Shown here: one piece after another, positions 53,396 through 61,772 of the stretch
How the letters are laid out: each line of letters begins with the position of its first letter
How positions within the stretch are numbered: position 1 is the stretch's first letter
Assembly: GCA_019459285.1 (NCBI GenBank)
Contig: JAIBEL010000048.1
Span: forward strand, 1 to 64,000
From: Rhizobium sp.
Lineage (GTDB): Bacteria > Pseudomonadota > Gammaproteobacteria > Burkholderiales > Thiobacillaceae
Direction of reading: 5' to 3'
Length of the DNA: 64,000 bases
Position numbers and translations under genes: made by a program
The notes under the pieces: generated by a model
Databases searched by the model: none
Seen by the model: only the letters and a program-made list of their open reading frames with translations
Told to the model about the DNA's origin: nothing

Positions 53396-54631
53396 TCAGG
53401 GATTCTGACGGCTGTGGATTGGCACTACGTCCGCACCAGTTTCCAGCGCGTCACATGTATCCGCCCAAGCTTGCATCATGCGGCGCCGCTCGGGTAGGTG
53501 TTGGCTCCGTGCATAGGCTGCGACAGTGCCATCGGCTTCCTTGTGGTCCAGCTGGCGCTCCATCGCTTCTACGCTCCAGCCCTGCTCACTGAGGATTGAG
53601 CGCGCTGAGGCTCTGAATCCATGCACGCACTGCCGGCCTTGGTAGCCCAGATTGTTGAGCAACTTGCCGACCGTGTTCTCCGATATGACTTCGTTCTCGC
53701 CATAGCCCTTGGCCTTGGGGAAAAGATAAGGCGTGTGCCCAGTCAAGCCGTATAGCTCATCCAACAGTTCCAGCGCCTGACATGACAGCGGAACAGTGTG
53801 TGCCGGCAATTGTTTACCCACCTTCATGCGGGTGGCCGGGACTTTCCACTCTTGTGCGTCCCGGTCGATTTCCTCCCATCGAGCGAAGCGGAATTCTTGC
53901 GCCCTCACCATCGTCAACATGGCGAAATAAGCTGCATAGCGCGTAGTAGGATCGAATCGGGTAGCGGCTCGCAAATCACGCAGGAAAGCCCCGAATTCGC
54001 GCCGCTCTGTGATGGCAGGGCGGTGTGTAGTGCCTGGCTTGGCAAGCGCTCCAACAAGATGCGCCGCCGGGTTGTCTTCTGCCCTACCCGTTGCGACACC
54101 GTAGCGGAATATCTGCCCACACATTTCGCGGATGCGAGTTGCAGTGTAGGCGATGCCCTTGGCTTCCACCTTGCGCAGCATATCCAGCAACACTGACGCC
54201 TTGATGGTGGCAATGGGCAGGTGCCCGATTTCAGGAAAGGCATAGGTGCGCAGATGGACCAGCGCCTTATCCGCAGTCACCTGTGCCCATTTCTTCGATT
54301 TCATTGCGTGCCATTCCAGCGCAACAGCTTCAAAGCTGTTTGCAGCCATGCGCGCCTTGTCGGCCTCCACGGCCTTGCGATGTGCTCCGGGGTCAGTACC
54401 GTCCGCCAACAGCTTGCGGGCCGCATCCCGGCGCTCTCGGGCAAGGGCGAGGCCCACATCAGGGTATGCCCCCAGCGCCAGCAGCTTTTCCTTTCCCTCA
54501 AAACGATATTTGAGCCGCCACAATTTACCCCCAGCAGGGGTAATCAGTAGATACAAGCCGCCACCGTCCGCTAACTTGAAGGGCTTATCCGACGGCTTTG
54601 TGCTACGGATTTTCGTGTCGCTAAGAGCCAT
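53396..54631 (-). CDS. P4-type tyrosine integrase
   Basis: A 411-residue integrase with the N-terminal arm-binding DUF4102 domain (TKPSDKPFKLADGGGLYLLI), a core-binding helical domain (about residues 95-190) and the catalytic domain: Arg in MVRAQEFRFARWEEID, HGFRASARSIL with the His-x-x-Arg pair, LDHKE and the nucleophile Tyr in VAAYARSQHL. It faces away from the tRNA-Thr gene, with its 5' end 176 bases from the tRNA 3' end, the usual layout of tRNA-targeting elements. GGATGA precedes the ATG. Confidence 0.93.
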   Translation of the reverse strand: MALSDTKIRSTKPSDKPFKLADGGGLYLLITPAGGKLWRLKYRFEGKEKLLALGAYPDVGLALARERRDAARKLLADGTDPGAHRKAVEADKARMAANSFEAVALEWHAMKSKKWAQVTADKALVHLRTYAFPEIGHLPIATIKASVLLDMLRKVEAKGIAYTATRIREMCGQIFRYGVATGRAEDNPAAHLVGALAKPGTTHRPAITERREFGAFLRDLRAATRFDPTTRYAAYFAMLTMVRAQEFRFARWEEIDRDAQEWKVPATRMKVGKQLPAHTVPLSCQALELLDELYGLTGHTPYLFPKAKGYGENEVISENTVGKLLNNLGYQGRQCVHGFRASARSILSEQGWSVEAMERQLDHKEADGTVAAYARSQHLPERRRMMQAWADTCDALETGADVVPIHSRQNP

Positions 54632-54644
54632 TTTTCATCCAACT

Positions 54645-54706
54645 TGGGGGTATGTGGTTTTGATCCCGGGGGCATACCCCCTTAGATACCCCCATGTGAG
54701 GGGGTA
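54645..54706. repeat. right integrase arm-type repeats
   Basis: Boxes TGGGGGTA (54645-54652), TACCCCC (54675-54681), TACCCCCAT (54687-54695) and GGGGGTA (54700-54706). The last two form a GATACCCCC-N6-GGGGGTATC palindrome. They lie upstream of the integrase start, where arm sites and autoregulatory sites are expected. Confidence 0.65.
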
Positions 54707-54746
54707 TCTCTTTGGATCATCCTAAACCTTGCCGGACAAACAGGCA

Positions 54747-54775
54747 AACAAAAAGCCCGGTTTTACGCGGGCTTT
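54747..54775 (-). terminator. terminator after tRNA-Thr
   Basis: AAAGCCCG-GTTTTACG-CGGGCTTT stem, followed on the minus strand by TTTTTGTTTG. It lies 33 bases past the tRNA 3' end and could belong to the host or to the element. Confidence 0.8.
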
Positions 54776-54807
54776 AGGGTGTTGCTGGACATTATTGGAT
54801 GTTGAAT

Positions 54808-54883
54808 TGGTGCCGCTTGTCGGAATCGAACTGACGACCTACCGCTTACAAGGCGGTTGCTCTACCAACTGAGCTAAAGCGGC
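54808..54883 (-). tRNA. tRNA-Thr (TGT)
   Basis: A 76-base cloverleaf with encoded CCA. Acceptor GCCGCTT/AAGCGGC, anticodon loop CTTGTAA with anticodon TGT (reads ACA), T-arm GTTCGATTC. Its 3' end faces the integrase gene and is the probable insertion target of the element. Confidence 0.96.
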
Positions 54884-54922
54884 GACGGGCGACATTATAG
54901 CGATGCCGCGCGCCTTGAGCGA

Positions 54923-55327
54923 TTACTTGACGACTTTGAGCGAGGGCTTGCCTCTGGGCGGGGCGGATGATTCGTCCGCTACGGGCGGCGGCGTCTGCTC
55001 GGGCGGCACGGGCGCATCGACCGGCTCGAAATGCAGGCCTTGCCCATTCTCGCGCGCGAAGATGGCCGCGACCCGGTCTACCGGAATGGATATTTCATGC
55101 GAAACACCGCCGAAGCGCGCGGAAAACTGGATCCAGTCATTCTCCAGCGTAAGATTACGGGTAGCACCGGCGCTGACGTTCAGCACGATCTGGCCATCCT
55201 TGACGAAACCAGGCGGTACGCGCGTGCGCGCGTCGACCGACACCAGCAGCTGCGGCGTATAGCCCGAGTCCGTGCACCATTCGTACAGTGCGCGGATCAG
55301 GTACGGTTTGGTTGAAATCTCAGCCAC
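54923..55327 (-). CDS. sspB: ClpXP protease specificity-enhancing factor SspB
   Basis: A 134-residue SspB, the adaptor that brings ssrA-tagged proteins to ClpXP. Folded part: STKPYLIRALYEWCTDSGYT, VSVDARTRVPPGFV, IVLNVSAGATRNL and FSARFGGVSHEI; a Pro-rich linker and the ClpX-binding tail RGKPSLKVVK follow. The start is GTG at 55327. It is 27 bases after sspA, as in most beta- and gamma-proteobacteria. Confidence 0.95.
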   Translation of the reverse strand: MAEISTKPYLIRALYEWCTDSGYTPQLLVSVDARTRVPPGFVKDGQIVLNVSAGATRNLTLENDWIQFSARFGGVSHEISIPVDRVAAIFARENGQGLHFEPVDAPVPPEQTPPPVADESSAPPRGKPSLKVVK

Positions 55328-55354
55328 CTGCGCTGTCCTTGGTCCTTTTTCCGC

Positions 55355-55954
55355 TTACTTGCGCAAAGCCTTTTCGGTAGGCGTCAGCGCATTGATGAAG
55401 GCCGGGCGGCTGAACAGACGTTCGCGGTATTTGAGCACCGGCGCAGCCACTTTCGGCAACTCGATGCCATAGTGCTCGAGACGCCACAGCAACGGGGCGA
55501 TCGCCACATCCAGCATGGAGAACTCGTCGTTCATCAGGTACTTCTGCTTGGTGAGGATGGGCGTGAGCTGCGACAGGCTGTCGCGGATTTCCTGGCGCGC
55601 CTTGTCCGAGGCCTTACCGAGGCTATGCTCAAGCGTATTGACGTGGGTGAACAGGTCGTGCTCGAAATTGAACAGTACCAGGCGGGCGCGGGCGCGCATG
55701 ACCGGATCCGGCGGCATCAGCTGCGGATGCGGGAAGCGCTCGTCGATGTATTCGTTGATGATGTTGGACTCGGTCAGGATCAGGTCGCGTTCGACCAGCA
55801 CCGGCATCTTGCCGCTCGGGCTGATGCTGGCGATTTCTTCCGGCTTGTTGTGCATGTCCACATCGATGACTTCGAAATCCATGTCCTTTTCGAACAGGAC
55901 GATGCGGCAGCGATGGCTGTACGGGTCGGTACTGCCGGAATACAGGGTCATCAT
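55355..55954 (-). CDS. sspA: stringent starvation protein A
   Basis: A 199-residue glutathione-transferase-fold protein that binds RNA polymerase and alters promoter choice during starvation and acid stress. The N-terminal thioredoxin-like part (YSGSTDPYSHRCRIVLFEK) lacks the usual GST catalytic residue; SPSGKMPVL and LTESNIINEYIDERFPHP are diagnostic. GGGAG precedes the ATG at 55954. The start is separated from petC by a terminator hairpin. Confidence 0.94.
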   Translation of the reverse strand: MMTLYSGSTDPYSHRCRIVLFEKDMDFEVIDVDMHNKPEEIASISPSGKMPVLVERDLILTESNIINEYIDERFPHPQLMPPDPVMRARARLVLFNFEHDLFTHVNTLEHSLGKASDKARQEIRDSLSQLTPILTKQKYLMNDEFSMLDVAIAPLLWRLEHYGIELPKVAAPVLKYRERLFSRPAFINALTPTEKALRK

Positions 55955-56001
55955 GGCGGGGGCTCCCTCTCGTGTTGCACGTATTGCGTGTGTTTAAGGC
56001 T

Positions 56002-56039
56002 TAAAACGCCAACAGCCGGACACAGTCCGGCTGTTGGCG
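56002..56039 (-). terminator. terminator of the petABC operon
   Basis: CGCCAACAGCCGGA-CACAG-TCCGGCTGTTGGCG, a 14-base perfect stem, followed on the minus strand by TTTTAAG. It lies 17 bases past the petC stop and separates the operon from sspA. Confidence 0.85.
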
Positions 56040-56055
56040 AACGGCTAGGCCGGGT

Positions 56056-56781
56056 TCAGTGAACGTCTTTCCAGAACTCTTTCTTCAGGTAATAGACCAC
56101 CACGAAGAAGAACGCCAGGAAGGCCAGCACGATCAGTCCGAGCTGTTTCCGCTCGAGCTGGGCGGGCTCGCCCATCCACGTCAGGTAGTTGACCAGATCG
56201 CCGACCATGGCGTCATATTCGGCCAGGGTCACGCTGCCGGGCTTGGCGAGTTCGAGGCGCTCGATGACTTCATGCTCGCCTTCCTTCTTCATGACCGGAA
56301 CCATTTCACCCTGCAGGCTCCACAGCACGTGCGGCATCGCGACCTTGTCGAAAACGACGTTGTTCCAACCGGTGGGACGCGAGTCGTCACGATAGAAGCT
56401 GCGCAGGTAGGTGTACAGCCAGTCGGAGCCGCGCGCACGCGCGATCACACTGAGATCGGGCGGGGCTGAGCCGAACCAGCCCTTGGCCTCTTTCTTGTCC
56501 ATGGCGACGGTCATGGTTTCGCCCGGCTTTTCGGCCGCGAACATCAGGTTTTCCTTGATCTGATCTTCGGTCAGCCCCAGATCCTGCATGCGCGAGTAGC
56601 GCATGGAGGCGGCGCTGTGGCAGTTGAGGCAGTAGTTCACGAATATGCGGGCGCCGCGCTGCAGGGACGCATGGTCGGACAGGTTAACCGGCGCCTTGTC
56701 CAAGGGAGGTCCGCCTTCCGACGCACAGGCGATGACGGGAACTGCCGCCAGCAGGAAAAGAATTTTTTTCAAGCGTTTCAT
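56056..56781 (-). CDS. petC: cytochrome c1
   Basis: A 241-residue c1 subunit of the ubiquinol:cytochrome c reductase. Signal peptide (MKRLKKILFLLAAVPVIACA), haem c site CLNCHSAASMRYSR (about residue 53), the axial Met region AMPHVLWSL, and a C-terminal membrane anchor (LGLIVLAFLAFFFVVVYYL) near residue 210. The ATG begins directly after the petB stop. It passes electrons from the Rieske protein to soluble cytochromes in the periplasm. Confidence 0.96.
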   Translation of the reverse strand: MKRLKKILFLLAAVPVIACASEGGPPLDKAPVNLSDHASLQRGARIFVNYCLNCHSAASMRYSRMQDLGLTEDQIKENLMFAAEKPGETMTVAMDKKEAKGWFGSAPPDLSVIARARGSDWLYTYLRSFYRDDSRPTGWNNVVFDKVAMPHVLWSLQGEMVPVMKKEGEHEVIERLELAKPGSVTLAEYDAMVGDLVNYLTWMGEPAQLERKQLGLIVLAFLAFFFVVVYYLKKEFWKDVH

Positions 56782-58017
56782 TTAGCCAGTCACCCTTTCC
56801 GGTTCCGGTTTGGTTTTGTCAATCGAGGTATACCAAGGCATCAACAGGAAGAACAAGAAGTAAATCACTGAGAAGGTCTGGGCCAGAATCGTCGCGACCG
56901 GGGACGGCGGCAGCAGGCCGAGGTAGCCGAGGCCAACGAACGCCACGATGAACAGGGCAAGGGCGAACTTGTAGATCGGGCCACGGTAACGGATCGACTT
57001 GACCTTGCCGCGATCGAGCCAGGGCAGGAAGAACAACAGCACGATCGACAGGCCCATCGCCACCACGCCGGGGAACTGCGAGCCGAACATCGGCGGCACC
57101 GCGCGCAGGATTGCGTAGAACGGGGTGAAGTACCACAGCGGCGCGATATGCGGCGGGGTCTTCAACGGGTCGGCGGGGATGAAGTTGTTGGATTCGAGGA
57201 AGTAGCCACCCATGGTCGGCCCGAAGAACACGATTGCCGAGAACACCATCAGGAAGACGATCACGCCGACGATGTCCTTCACCGTGTAGTACGGGTGGAA
57301 GGGAATGCCGTCGAGCGGAATGTGCGTGACGGGATCCTTTTTTTTCTTGATTTCGATGCCATCGGGGTTGTTGGACCCGACTTCGTGCAGCGCGACCAGG
57401 TGCACCGCAACCAGTGCGATCAGCACCAGCGGCAGGGCAATGACGTGGAAGGCGAAGAAGCGGTTGAGCGTGGCATCCGAGATCACGTAATCGCCGCGAA
57501 TCCAGAGTGACAGATCTTCGCCGACGAAGGGCACGGCGGAGAACAGGTTGACGATCACCTGCGCGCCCCAGTAGGACATCTGGCCCCACGGCAACAAGTA
57601 GCCGAGGAAGGCTTCGGCCATCAGCGCCAGATAGATCAGCACGCCGAAAATCCAGATCAGTTCGCGCGGCTTGCGGTAGGAACCGTACATCAGGCCGCGG
57701 AACATATGCAGGTAGACGACGACGAAGAACATCGACGCGCCGGTGGAGTGCATGTAGCGGATCAGCCAGCCCCAGTCGACGTCGCGCATGATGTACTCGA
57801 CGGATGCGAAGGCGAGCATCGAATCCGGCTTGTAGTTCATGGTGAGGAAAATGCCGGTGACGATCTGCATCACCAGCACCAGCAGCGCCAGCGAGCCGAA
57901 GAAGTACCAGAAGTTGAAGTTCTTCGGCGCATAGTACTCGGACAGATGCGCTTTGTAGGTGGCGGTGAGGGGAAAGCGGTCATCGACCCAACCCATCATT
58001 TTTTGCAGGGCAGACAT
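56782..58017 (-). CDS. petB: cytochrome b of the bc1 complex
   Basis: A 411-residue, eight-helix cytochrome b with both quinone sites. Haem ligand His pairs lie in WLIRYMHSTGASMFF/YLHMFRGLMYG and FFAFHVIALPLVLIALVAVHLVALH; the PDNF-like Qo motif region reads PEADPLKTPPHIAPLWYF-like (here ADPLKTPPHIAPLWYF). The ATG at 58017 follows AGGAG and removes a 16-residue extension. It is co-transcribed with petA (four bases apart) and petC. Confidence 0.96.
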   Translation of the reverse strand: MSALQKMMGWVDDRFPLTATYKAHLSEYYAPKNFNFWYFFGSLALLVLVMQIVTGIFLTMNYKPDSMLAFASVEYIMRDVDWGWLIRYMHSTGASMFFVVVYLHMFRGLMYGSYRKPRELIWIFGVLIYLALMAEAFLGYLLPWGQMSYWGAQVIVNLFSAVPFVGEDLSLWIRGDYVISDATLNRFFAFHVIALPLVLIALVAVHLVALHEVGSNNPDGIEIKKKKDPVTHIPLDGIPFHPYYTVKDIVGVIVFLMVFSAIVFFGPTMGGYFLESNNFIPADPLKTPPHIAPLWYFTPFYAILRAVPPMFGSQFPGVVAMGLSIVLLFFLPWLDRGKVKSIRYRGPIYKFALALFIVAFVGLGYLGLLPPSPVATILAQTFSVIYFLFFLLMPWYTSIDKTKPEPERVTG

Positions 58018-58021
58018 TCTT

Positions 58022-58627
58022 TTAGGCTCCTTTTGCGTCCACACCGATCTGTATCTTGCCGGCACTGAGGTATTGATGAGGCGGAATCACCAGATTGGTC
58101 GGGGCCGGTACGTTCTTGAATACGCGCGCGGCCAGGTCGAAGCGCGAACCATGGCAGGGACAGAGGAAACCGCCCGGCCAGTCTGCACCCAGGTCTTCTG
58201 CGCCGACTTCCTTGCGATAGGTGGGCGAACAACCGAGGTGGGTGCAGATGCCGACCACTACCAGGAATTCCGGCTTGATCGAGCGCGTGGCGTTCTTGCA
58301 GTACTCGGGTTGCTGGGGCTGCTCGCTGTTGGGATCGACCAGTTTGTCGTTATGCTTGGCCATCAGGTCGAGCATTTCTTTGGTGCGATTGACGACCCAC
58401 ACCGGTTTGCCGCGCCATTCAGCCGTCAACAGCATGCCGGGCTCAATCTTGCTGATATCCACCTCAACTGGCGCGCCTGCAGCCTTGGCGCGCGCGCTCG
58501 GCAGCATGCTCATCACCAGCGGCACAGCCACTCCCGCCACGGCGACCCCTCCAACGGCGCTGGTCGCGGCGATCAGGAATTTTCGTTTACGTGTGTCCAC
58601 TTTTTGCCCATCGGCTTCCTGGCTCAT
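58022..58627 (-). CDS. petA: ubiquinol-cytochrome c reductase Rieske iron-sulfur subunit
   Basis: A 201-residue Rieske protein. The N-terminal TAT-like signal anchor (RKRKFLIAATSAVGGVAVAG) has a lysine-rather than arginine-rich twin motif. The 2Fe-2S ligands are in CTHLGC (about residue 128) and CPCHGSRFD (about residue 155). First gene of petABC; the usual chaperone-type neighbours are absent. It accepts electrons from ubiquinol at the Qo site. Confidence 0.96.
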   Translation of the reverse strand: MSQEADGQKVDTRKRKFLIAATSAVGGVAVAGVAVPLVMSMLPSARAKAAGAPVEVDISKIEPGMLLTAEWRGKPVWVVNRTKEMLDLMAKHNDKLVDPNSEQPQQPEYCKNATRSIKPEFLVVVGICTHLGCSPTYRKEVGAEDLGADWPGGFLCPCHGSRFDLAARVFKNVPAPTNLVIPPHQYLSAGKIQIGVDAKGA

Positions 58628-58663
58628 GTTTCCCTAACCTGAACGTGTTGCGATAAAACCGGC

Positions 58664-58739
58664 ATTCTAACCAAATTGCCGCCCTCACCGGAAGCCCGTC
58701 GCAGCAAAGACTCAATCGCCACTCGCGCTGGGCTATAAT
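58664..58739. promoter_or_regulatory. divergent promoter region petA / serine protease
   Basis: On the plus strand a clear -10 TATAAT lies at 58734-58739, 44 bases before the protease ATG, with a poor -35. On the minus strand TAGAAT (58669-58664) is a likely -10 for petABC, 37 bases before its ATG. Only the -10 boxes are convincing. Confidence 0.45.
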
Positions 58740-58782
58740 CGTCCCGCCGCAAAATTACGCCAAGTCTCTGAATTTAATCGAA

Positions 58783-59973
58783 ATGCATATACGCAAATTC
58801 TGGTTGCTCTTCGCTCAAACCACCACCGTGGCACTTGGCGTATTGTTCATCATTGCACTGTTCAAACCCGATCTTCTGCGCTGGCAAGCGCAAGCGCCAA
58901 GCCTGACCATCCAGCAGGCTGCGCAACCCGCCAGCCGCACACCCACGCCCGTCGAATCCTTTGCCCCGGCGGCACAGAAAGTGATTCCGTCGGTGGTCAA
59001 CGTCTTCACGCAGCAAAAAGTCAGCAGCCCGGCCCACCCTGCCCTGCAGGATCCGATCTTCCGGTACTTTTTTGGCGACCGGCTGGACGCGCGCCCACGC
59101 GAAGTCTCCAACCTGGGATCGGGCGTGATCATCAGTCCAAACGGTTACATCCTCACCAATCAGCACGTCGTTGAAGCCGCCGACGAAATCCAGGTGGCGT
59201 TGGCCAACGGCAAGACGGTACCCGCCCGCGTGGTCGGTTCCGATCCGGAAACCGATCTGGCGGTGCTGAAAATCGATGCCAGCGATCTGCCGTCGATCAC
59301 CTTTGCCGAACCCGACAGTCTCAAGGTGGGCGATTGGGTGCTGGCGGTCGGCAATCCGTTCGGCGTCGGCCAGACCGTCACGGCCGGCATCGTCAGCGCG
59401 CTCGGACGCACCCATCTGGGCATCAACACCTTCGAGAACTTCATCCAGACTGACGCTGCCATCAACCCCGGCAACTCGGGGGGCGCACTGGTCGATGCGT
59501 CCGGCAATCTGGTCGGGATCAACAGCGCGATCTATTCGCGGACCGGCGGTTCGCAAGGCATCGGCTTTGCCATTCCGGTCAGCATCGCCCGCAAGGTGAT
59601 GGAGCAGATCATCAAATCCGGAAGCGTGACGCGTGGCTGGGTCGGCGTCGAAGTACAGGACCTGAGCCCCGAACTGGCTGAATCGTTCAGCCTGAAAAGC
59701 GCGGAAGGCGCGTTGATCGCCGGCGTGCTGAAAGGGGGACCGGCCGACGTCGGCGGCATCCGTCCAGGCGACATCCTGCTGGCCGTCAACGGCCGCACGG
59801 TGGCCGACTCCGCTTCGCTGCTCAATCTGATTGCCGCGCTGAAACCGGGCGAAGACGCACAACTGACCGTCGCGCGCAAACAACAGACCTTGAATCTGAA
59901 AATCCAGGTCGGCCGGCGCCCCATACAGCGCACGGTGGAATCGACGCAGGCGCCCGAGCCCGAGATCAACTAG
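58783..59973 (+). CDS. DegS/AlgW-like periplasmic serine protease
   Basis: A 396-residue HtrA-family protease. An uncleaved membrane anchor (residues about 9-28), a trypsin-like domain with His in TNQHVVEAADE, Asp in DPETDLAVLKI and Ser in NPGNSGGALVDASGN, and one PDZ domain (about residues 280-375; SAEGALIAGVLKGGPADVGG). One PDZ and an anchor fit DegS/AlgW, which start proteolysis of anti-sigma factors, rather than DegP/DegQ with two. Its end overlaps the convergent YyaL-type gene by four bases. The anti-sigma gene at 61759 is close, but a link is only a suggestion. Confidence 0.92.
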   Translation: MHIRKFWLLFAQTTTVALGVLFIIALFKPDLLRWQAQAPSLTIQQAAQPASRTPTPVESFAPAAQKVIPSVVNVFTQQKVSSPAHPALQDPIFRYFFGDRLDARPREVSNLGSGVIISPNGYILTNQHVVEAADEIQVALANGKTVPARVVGSDPETDLAVLKIDASDLPSITFAEPDSLKVGDWVLAVGNPFGVGQTVTAGIVSALGRTHLGINTFENFIQTDAAINPGNSGGALVDASGNLVGINSAIYSRTGGSQGIGFAIPVSIARKVMEQIIKSGSVTRGWVGVEVQDLSPELAESFSLKSAEGALIAGVLKGGPADVGGIRPGDILLAVNGRTVADSASLLNLIAALKPGEDAQLTVARKQQTLNLKIQVGRRPIQRTVESTQAPEPEIN

Positions 59974-61772
59974 TCCGGTTGGACATGCGCCAGCACGCGC
60001 GTACGCGTGGGATAGGCGTACGGATCCTGCTCCATGGCCGGCAGGCGCCACCGCGCGGCACGGCGCGCCTGCTGATTCAAAACGGGATCCTGTACGCGCA
60101 GACTGGCCAGGATGAGCACGTCGGAGGGTGAGTACAGCGCACCGTCGTCCAGCGCCGATTCGGCCTGCAAGGTCGCCAGCAAGGGCTGTGCCTCGCGCTT
60201 CCAGCCCTCCGCATGCCAAAACAAGCGCCAGGCAGTATGGGCAAGCTGCCGAGCCCGTTCGCGCGATTGTGCGTTGCCCGTGGCATCGGCATGGTCGAGT
60301 AGGCCCTGCACCACATAGGCGTAATCCTCCAGCTCCGCATCCGGCAGGACCTGGCCATGCGCCATCGCTTTCACCAGCCGGCCGTCCCTGACCAGCCGCG
60401 TCAAGAGGAAATGCTGCAGGCGGTCGGCCTCCCGGCGGTAGGCCGGATCGAGCCGGCTGGCCTGGCTGAACGCCGACAGCGCGAGACCGTTCAGGCCGGC
60501 GTTCAGTTTGTCATCCTTGGGCAGGCTGCGCATGCGCCTCACGGGATACAGGATATGCACGGCCTCGGCCAGCAACGAGCGCTCGTCCGCCGTGGGGGGA
60601 ACATATTCCGCAGGCAGGTAGCCCGCGTCGAAACTGCGCGGCGCATCGAGGCGCCACACCCGTTGCGCGGCCGCGTACACCGCGGGCGGCAGGCGCCGTT
60701 TCAGTTCATCGGGTGTCCACAGATACGTGGCGCCTTCGCGCCCGGTCGCGTCGACCGCCGACGTGCTGCTGTAGAAGCCGCCACGCGCATCCCGCAATTC
60801 ATCCTGCATGAACCCGAGCGTACTGCGGGCGATCTCGCGATAACGGGGTTGTTCCAATACCGTCGCGGCGCGCAGATACAGCACGGCCAGCTGCGCATTG
60901 TCGTAGAGCATTTTCTCGAAATGCGGCGTGTCCCAGTCGGGGTCGACGGTATAGCGAAAAAACCCGCCGCCAATATGGTCCTGCATGCCGCGTGCCGCCA
61001 TCTGGTCGAATGTCAGACGCAAGAATTCGCCCAGCCTGGCGTCAGGTTGCTGCGCCTGGCGATCCAGCAAGGCGCTCAATTGCGGCGCCATGGGGAATTT
61101 GCTGACCTGTCCAAAACCGCCATGCAGACTGTCCGCCTCCTGCCACACGCCGGTCATGAAGCGTTCCCAGGCCTGTTCGCTCCGCGCAGCCGTCAGCGGT
61201 GCATCCGCTGGCCGTTGTGCTGGCGGTGGCGCAGCCAGCGAAGCCAGTCGACGAATGCCGGCCCGGTCCGATTTCCAGCGGGCCGAAAGCTGGGTCAACA
61301 GCGTGCGGAATGCATCGGGAGGCGCATACAAGACCGTGAACGCGGGATAGCCTTCCGGCGTCACGAAGGCATTCAGAGGCCAGCCCGCGGCGCCCTGAAG
61401 ACGTGCGGAAAATGTTTGCAGGGCATCGTCGAGTCCCGTATTGAGCTCACGATCGACCTTGACCGGGATGAAGTCGCGGTTGAGCAAGGCCGCGATCTGC
61501 GGGTTCTTGTAGCTCTCGCGCTGCATGACATGGCACCAGTGGCAGGCGAAATAGCCGACCGAAACGAACAGCAGCTTGTTTTCCTGTCGCGCACGCGCGA
61601 TCGTGGCGGCATTCCATTCCTGCCAGGCCACCGGATCGTGCCCATGCAACGCCAGATAGGGCGACGGATGATCGGCGAGTCGATTGATCAGCGGGGCTGC
61701 GCCCGCCTGGGCGGGCAACAGCAGGAACAGCATCAGGACGGCAAGAACGGGGTCGCGCTTAAACCCGAACAT
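59970..61772 (-). CDS. thioredoxin-domain protein of the YyaL/SPATA20 type
   Basis: A 600-residue protein with a signal peptide (MFGFKRDPVLAVLMLFLLLP) and the DUF255 thioredoxin-like domain: YLALHGHDPVAWQEWN, VSVGYFACHWCHVMQRESY with CxxC-type cysteines (about residue 68), VDRELNTGLDDA. The rest is an (alpha/alpha)-barrel-like region (DHIGGGFFRYTVDPDWDTPHFEKMLY split in the family). The export signal is unusual for the family, most of which is cytosolic. The ATG at 61772 overlaps the anti-sigma gene by 14 bases, so it is the last gene of the sigma operon. A periplasmic redox role is inferred. Confidence 0.85.
   Translation of the reverse strand: MFGFKRDPVLAVLMLFLLLPAQAGAAPLINRLADHPSPYLALHGHDPVAWQEWNAATIARARQENKLLFVSVGYFACHWCHVMQRESYKNPQIAALLNRDFIPVKVDRELNTGLDDALQTFSARLQGAAGWPLNAFVTPEGYPAFTVLYAPPDAFRTLLTQLSARWKSDRAGIRRLASLAAPPPAQRPADAPLTAARSEQAWERFMTGVWQEADSLHGGFGQVSKFPMAPQLSALLDRQAQQPDARLGEFLRLTFDQMAARGMQDHIGGGFFRYTVDPDWDTPHFEKMLYDNAQLAVLYLRAATVLEQPRYREIARSTLGFMQDELRDARGGFYSSTSAVDATGREGATYLWTPDELKRRLPPAVYAAAQRVWRLDAPRSFDAGYLPAEYVPPTADERSLLAEAVHILYPVRRMRSLPKDDKLNAGLNGLALSAFSQASRLDPAYRREADRLQHFLLTRLVRDGRLVKAMAHGQVLPDAELEDYAYVVQGLLDHADATGNAQSRERARQLAHTAWRLFWHAEGWKREAQPLLATLQAESALDDGALYSPSDVLILASLRVQDPVLNQQARRAARWRLPAMEQDPYAYPTRTRVLAHVQPD

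Larger units (their letters stand above)
49687..54824. mobile_element. integrative element at tRNA-Thr (about 5.1 kb)
   Basis: Between the pilR terminator and the tRNA-Thr gene lie a hypothetical protein, an AlpA-like regulator, a truncated GPA-type replication gene, a reverse transcriptase and a P4-type integrase. Repeated TACCCCC boxes lie just inside both ends (49763-49782 and 54645-54706), as expected for integrase arm sites. The tRNA 3' end (TGGTGCCGCTTGTCGGA, 54808-54824) has an imperfect counterpart at the left (TGGTGCGCTTGTCTGA, 49687-49702) that could be a degenerate attachment site. Exact ends are therefore uncertain. No capsid or transfer genes are present: this is a satellite-like or decayed element. 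Confidence 0.7.

Noticed and set aside
58783-59973. DegP/DegQ identity of the serine protease
   Set aside because: Only one PDZ domain and an uncleaved N-terminal anchor are present, which fits DegS/AlgW.
58774-60219. 481-residue minus-strand frame opposite the serine protease
   Set aside because: Antisense of conserved catalytic motifs; no ribosome binding site and no recognisable fold.
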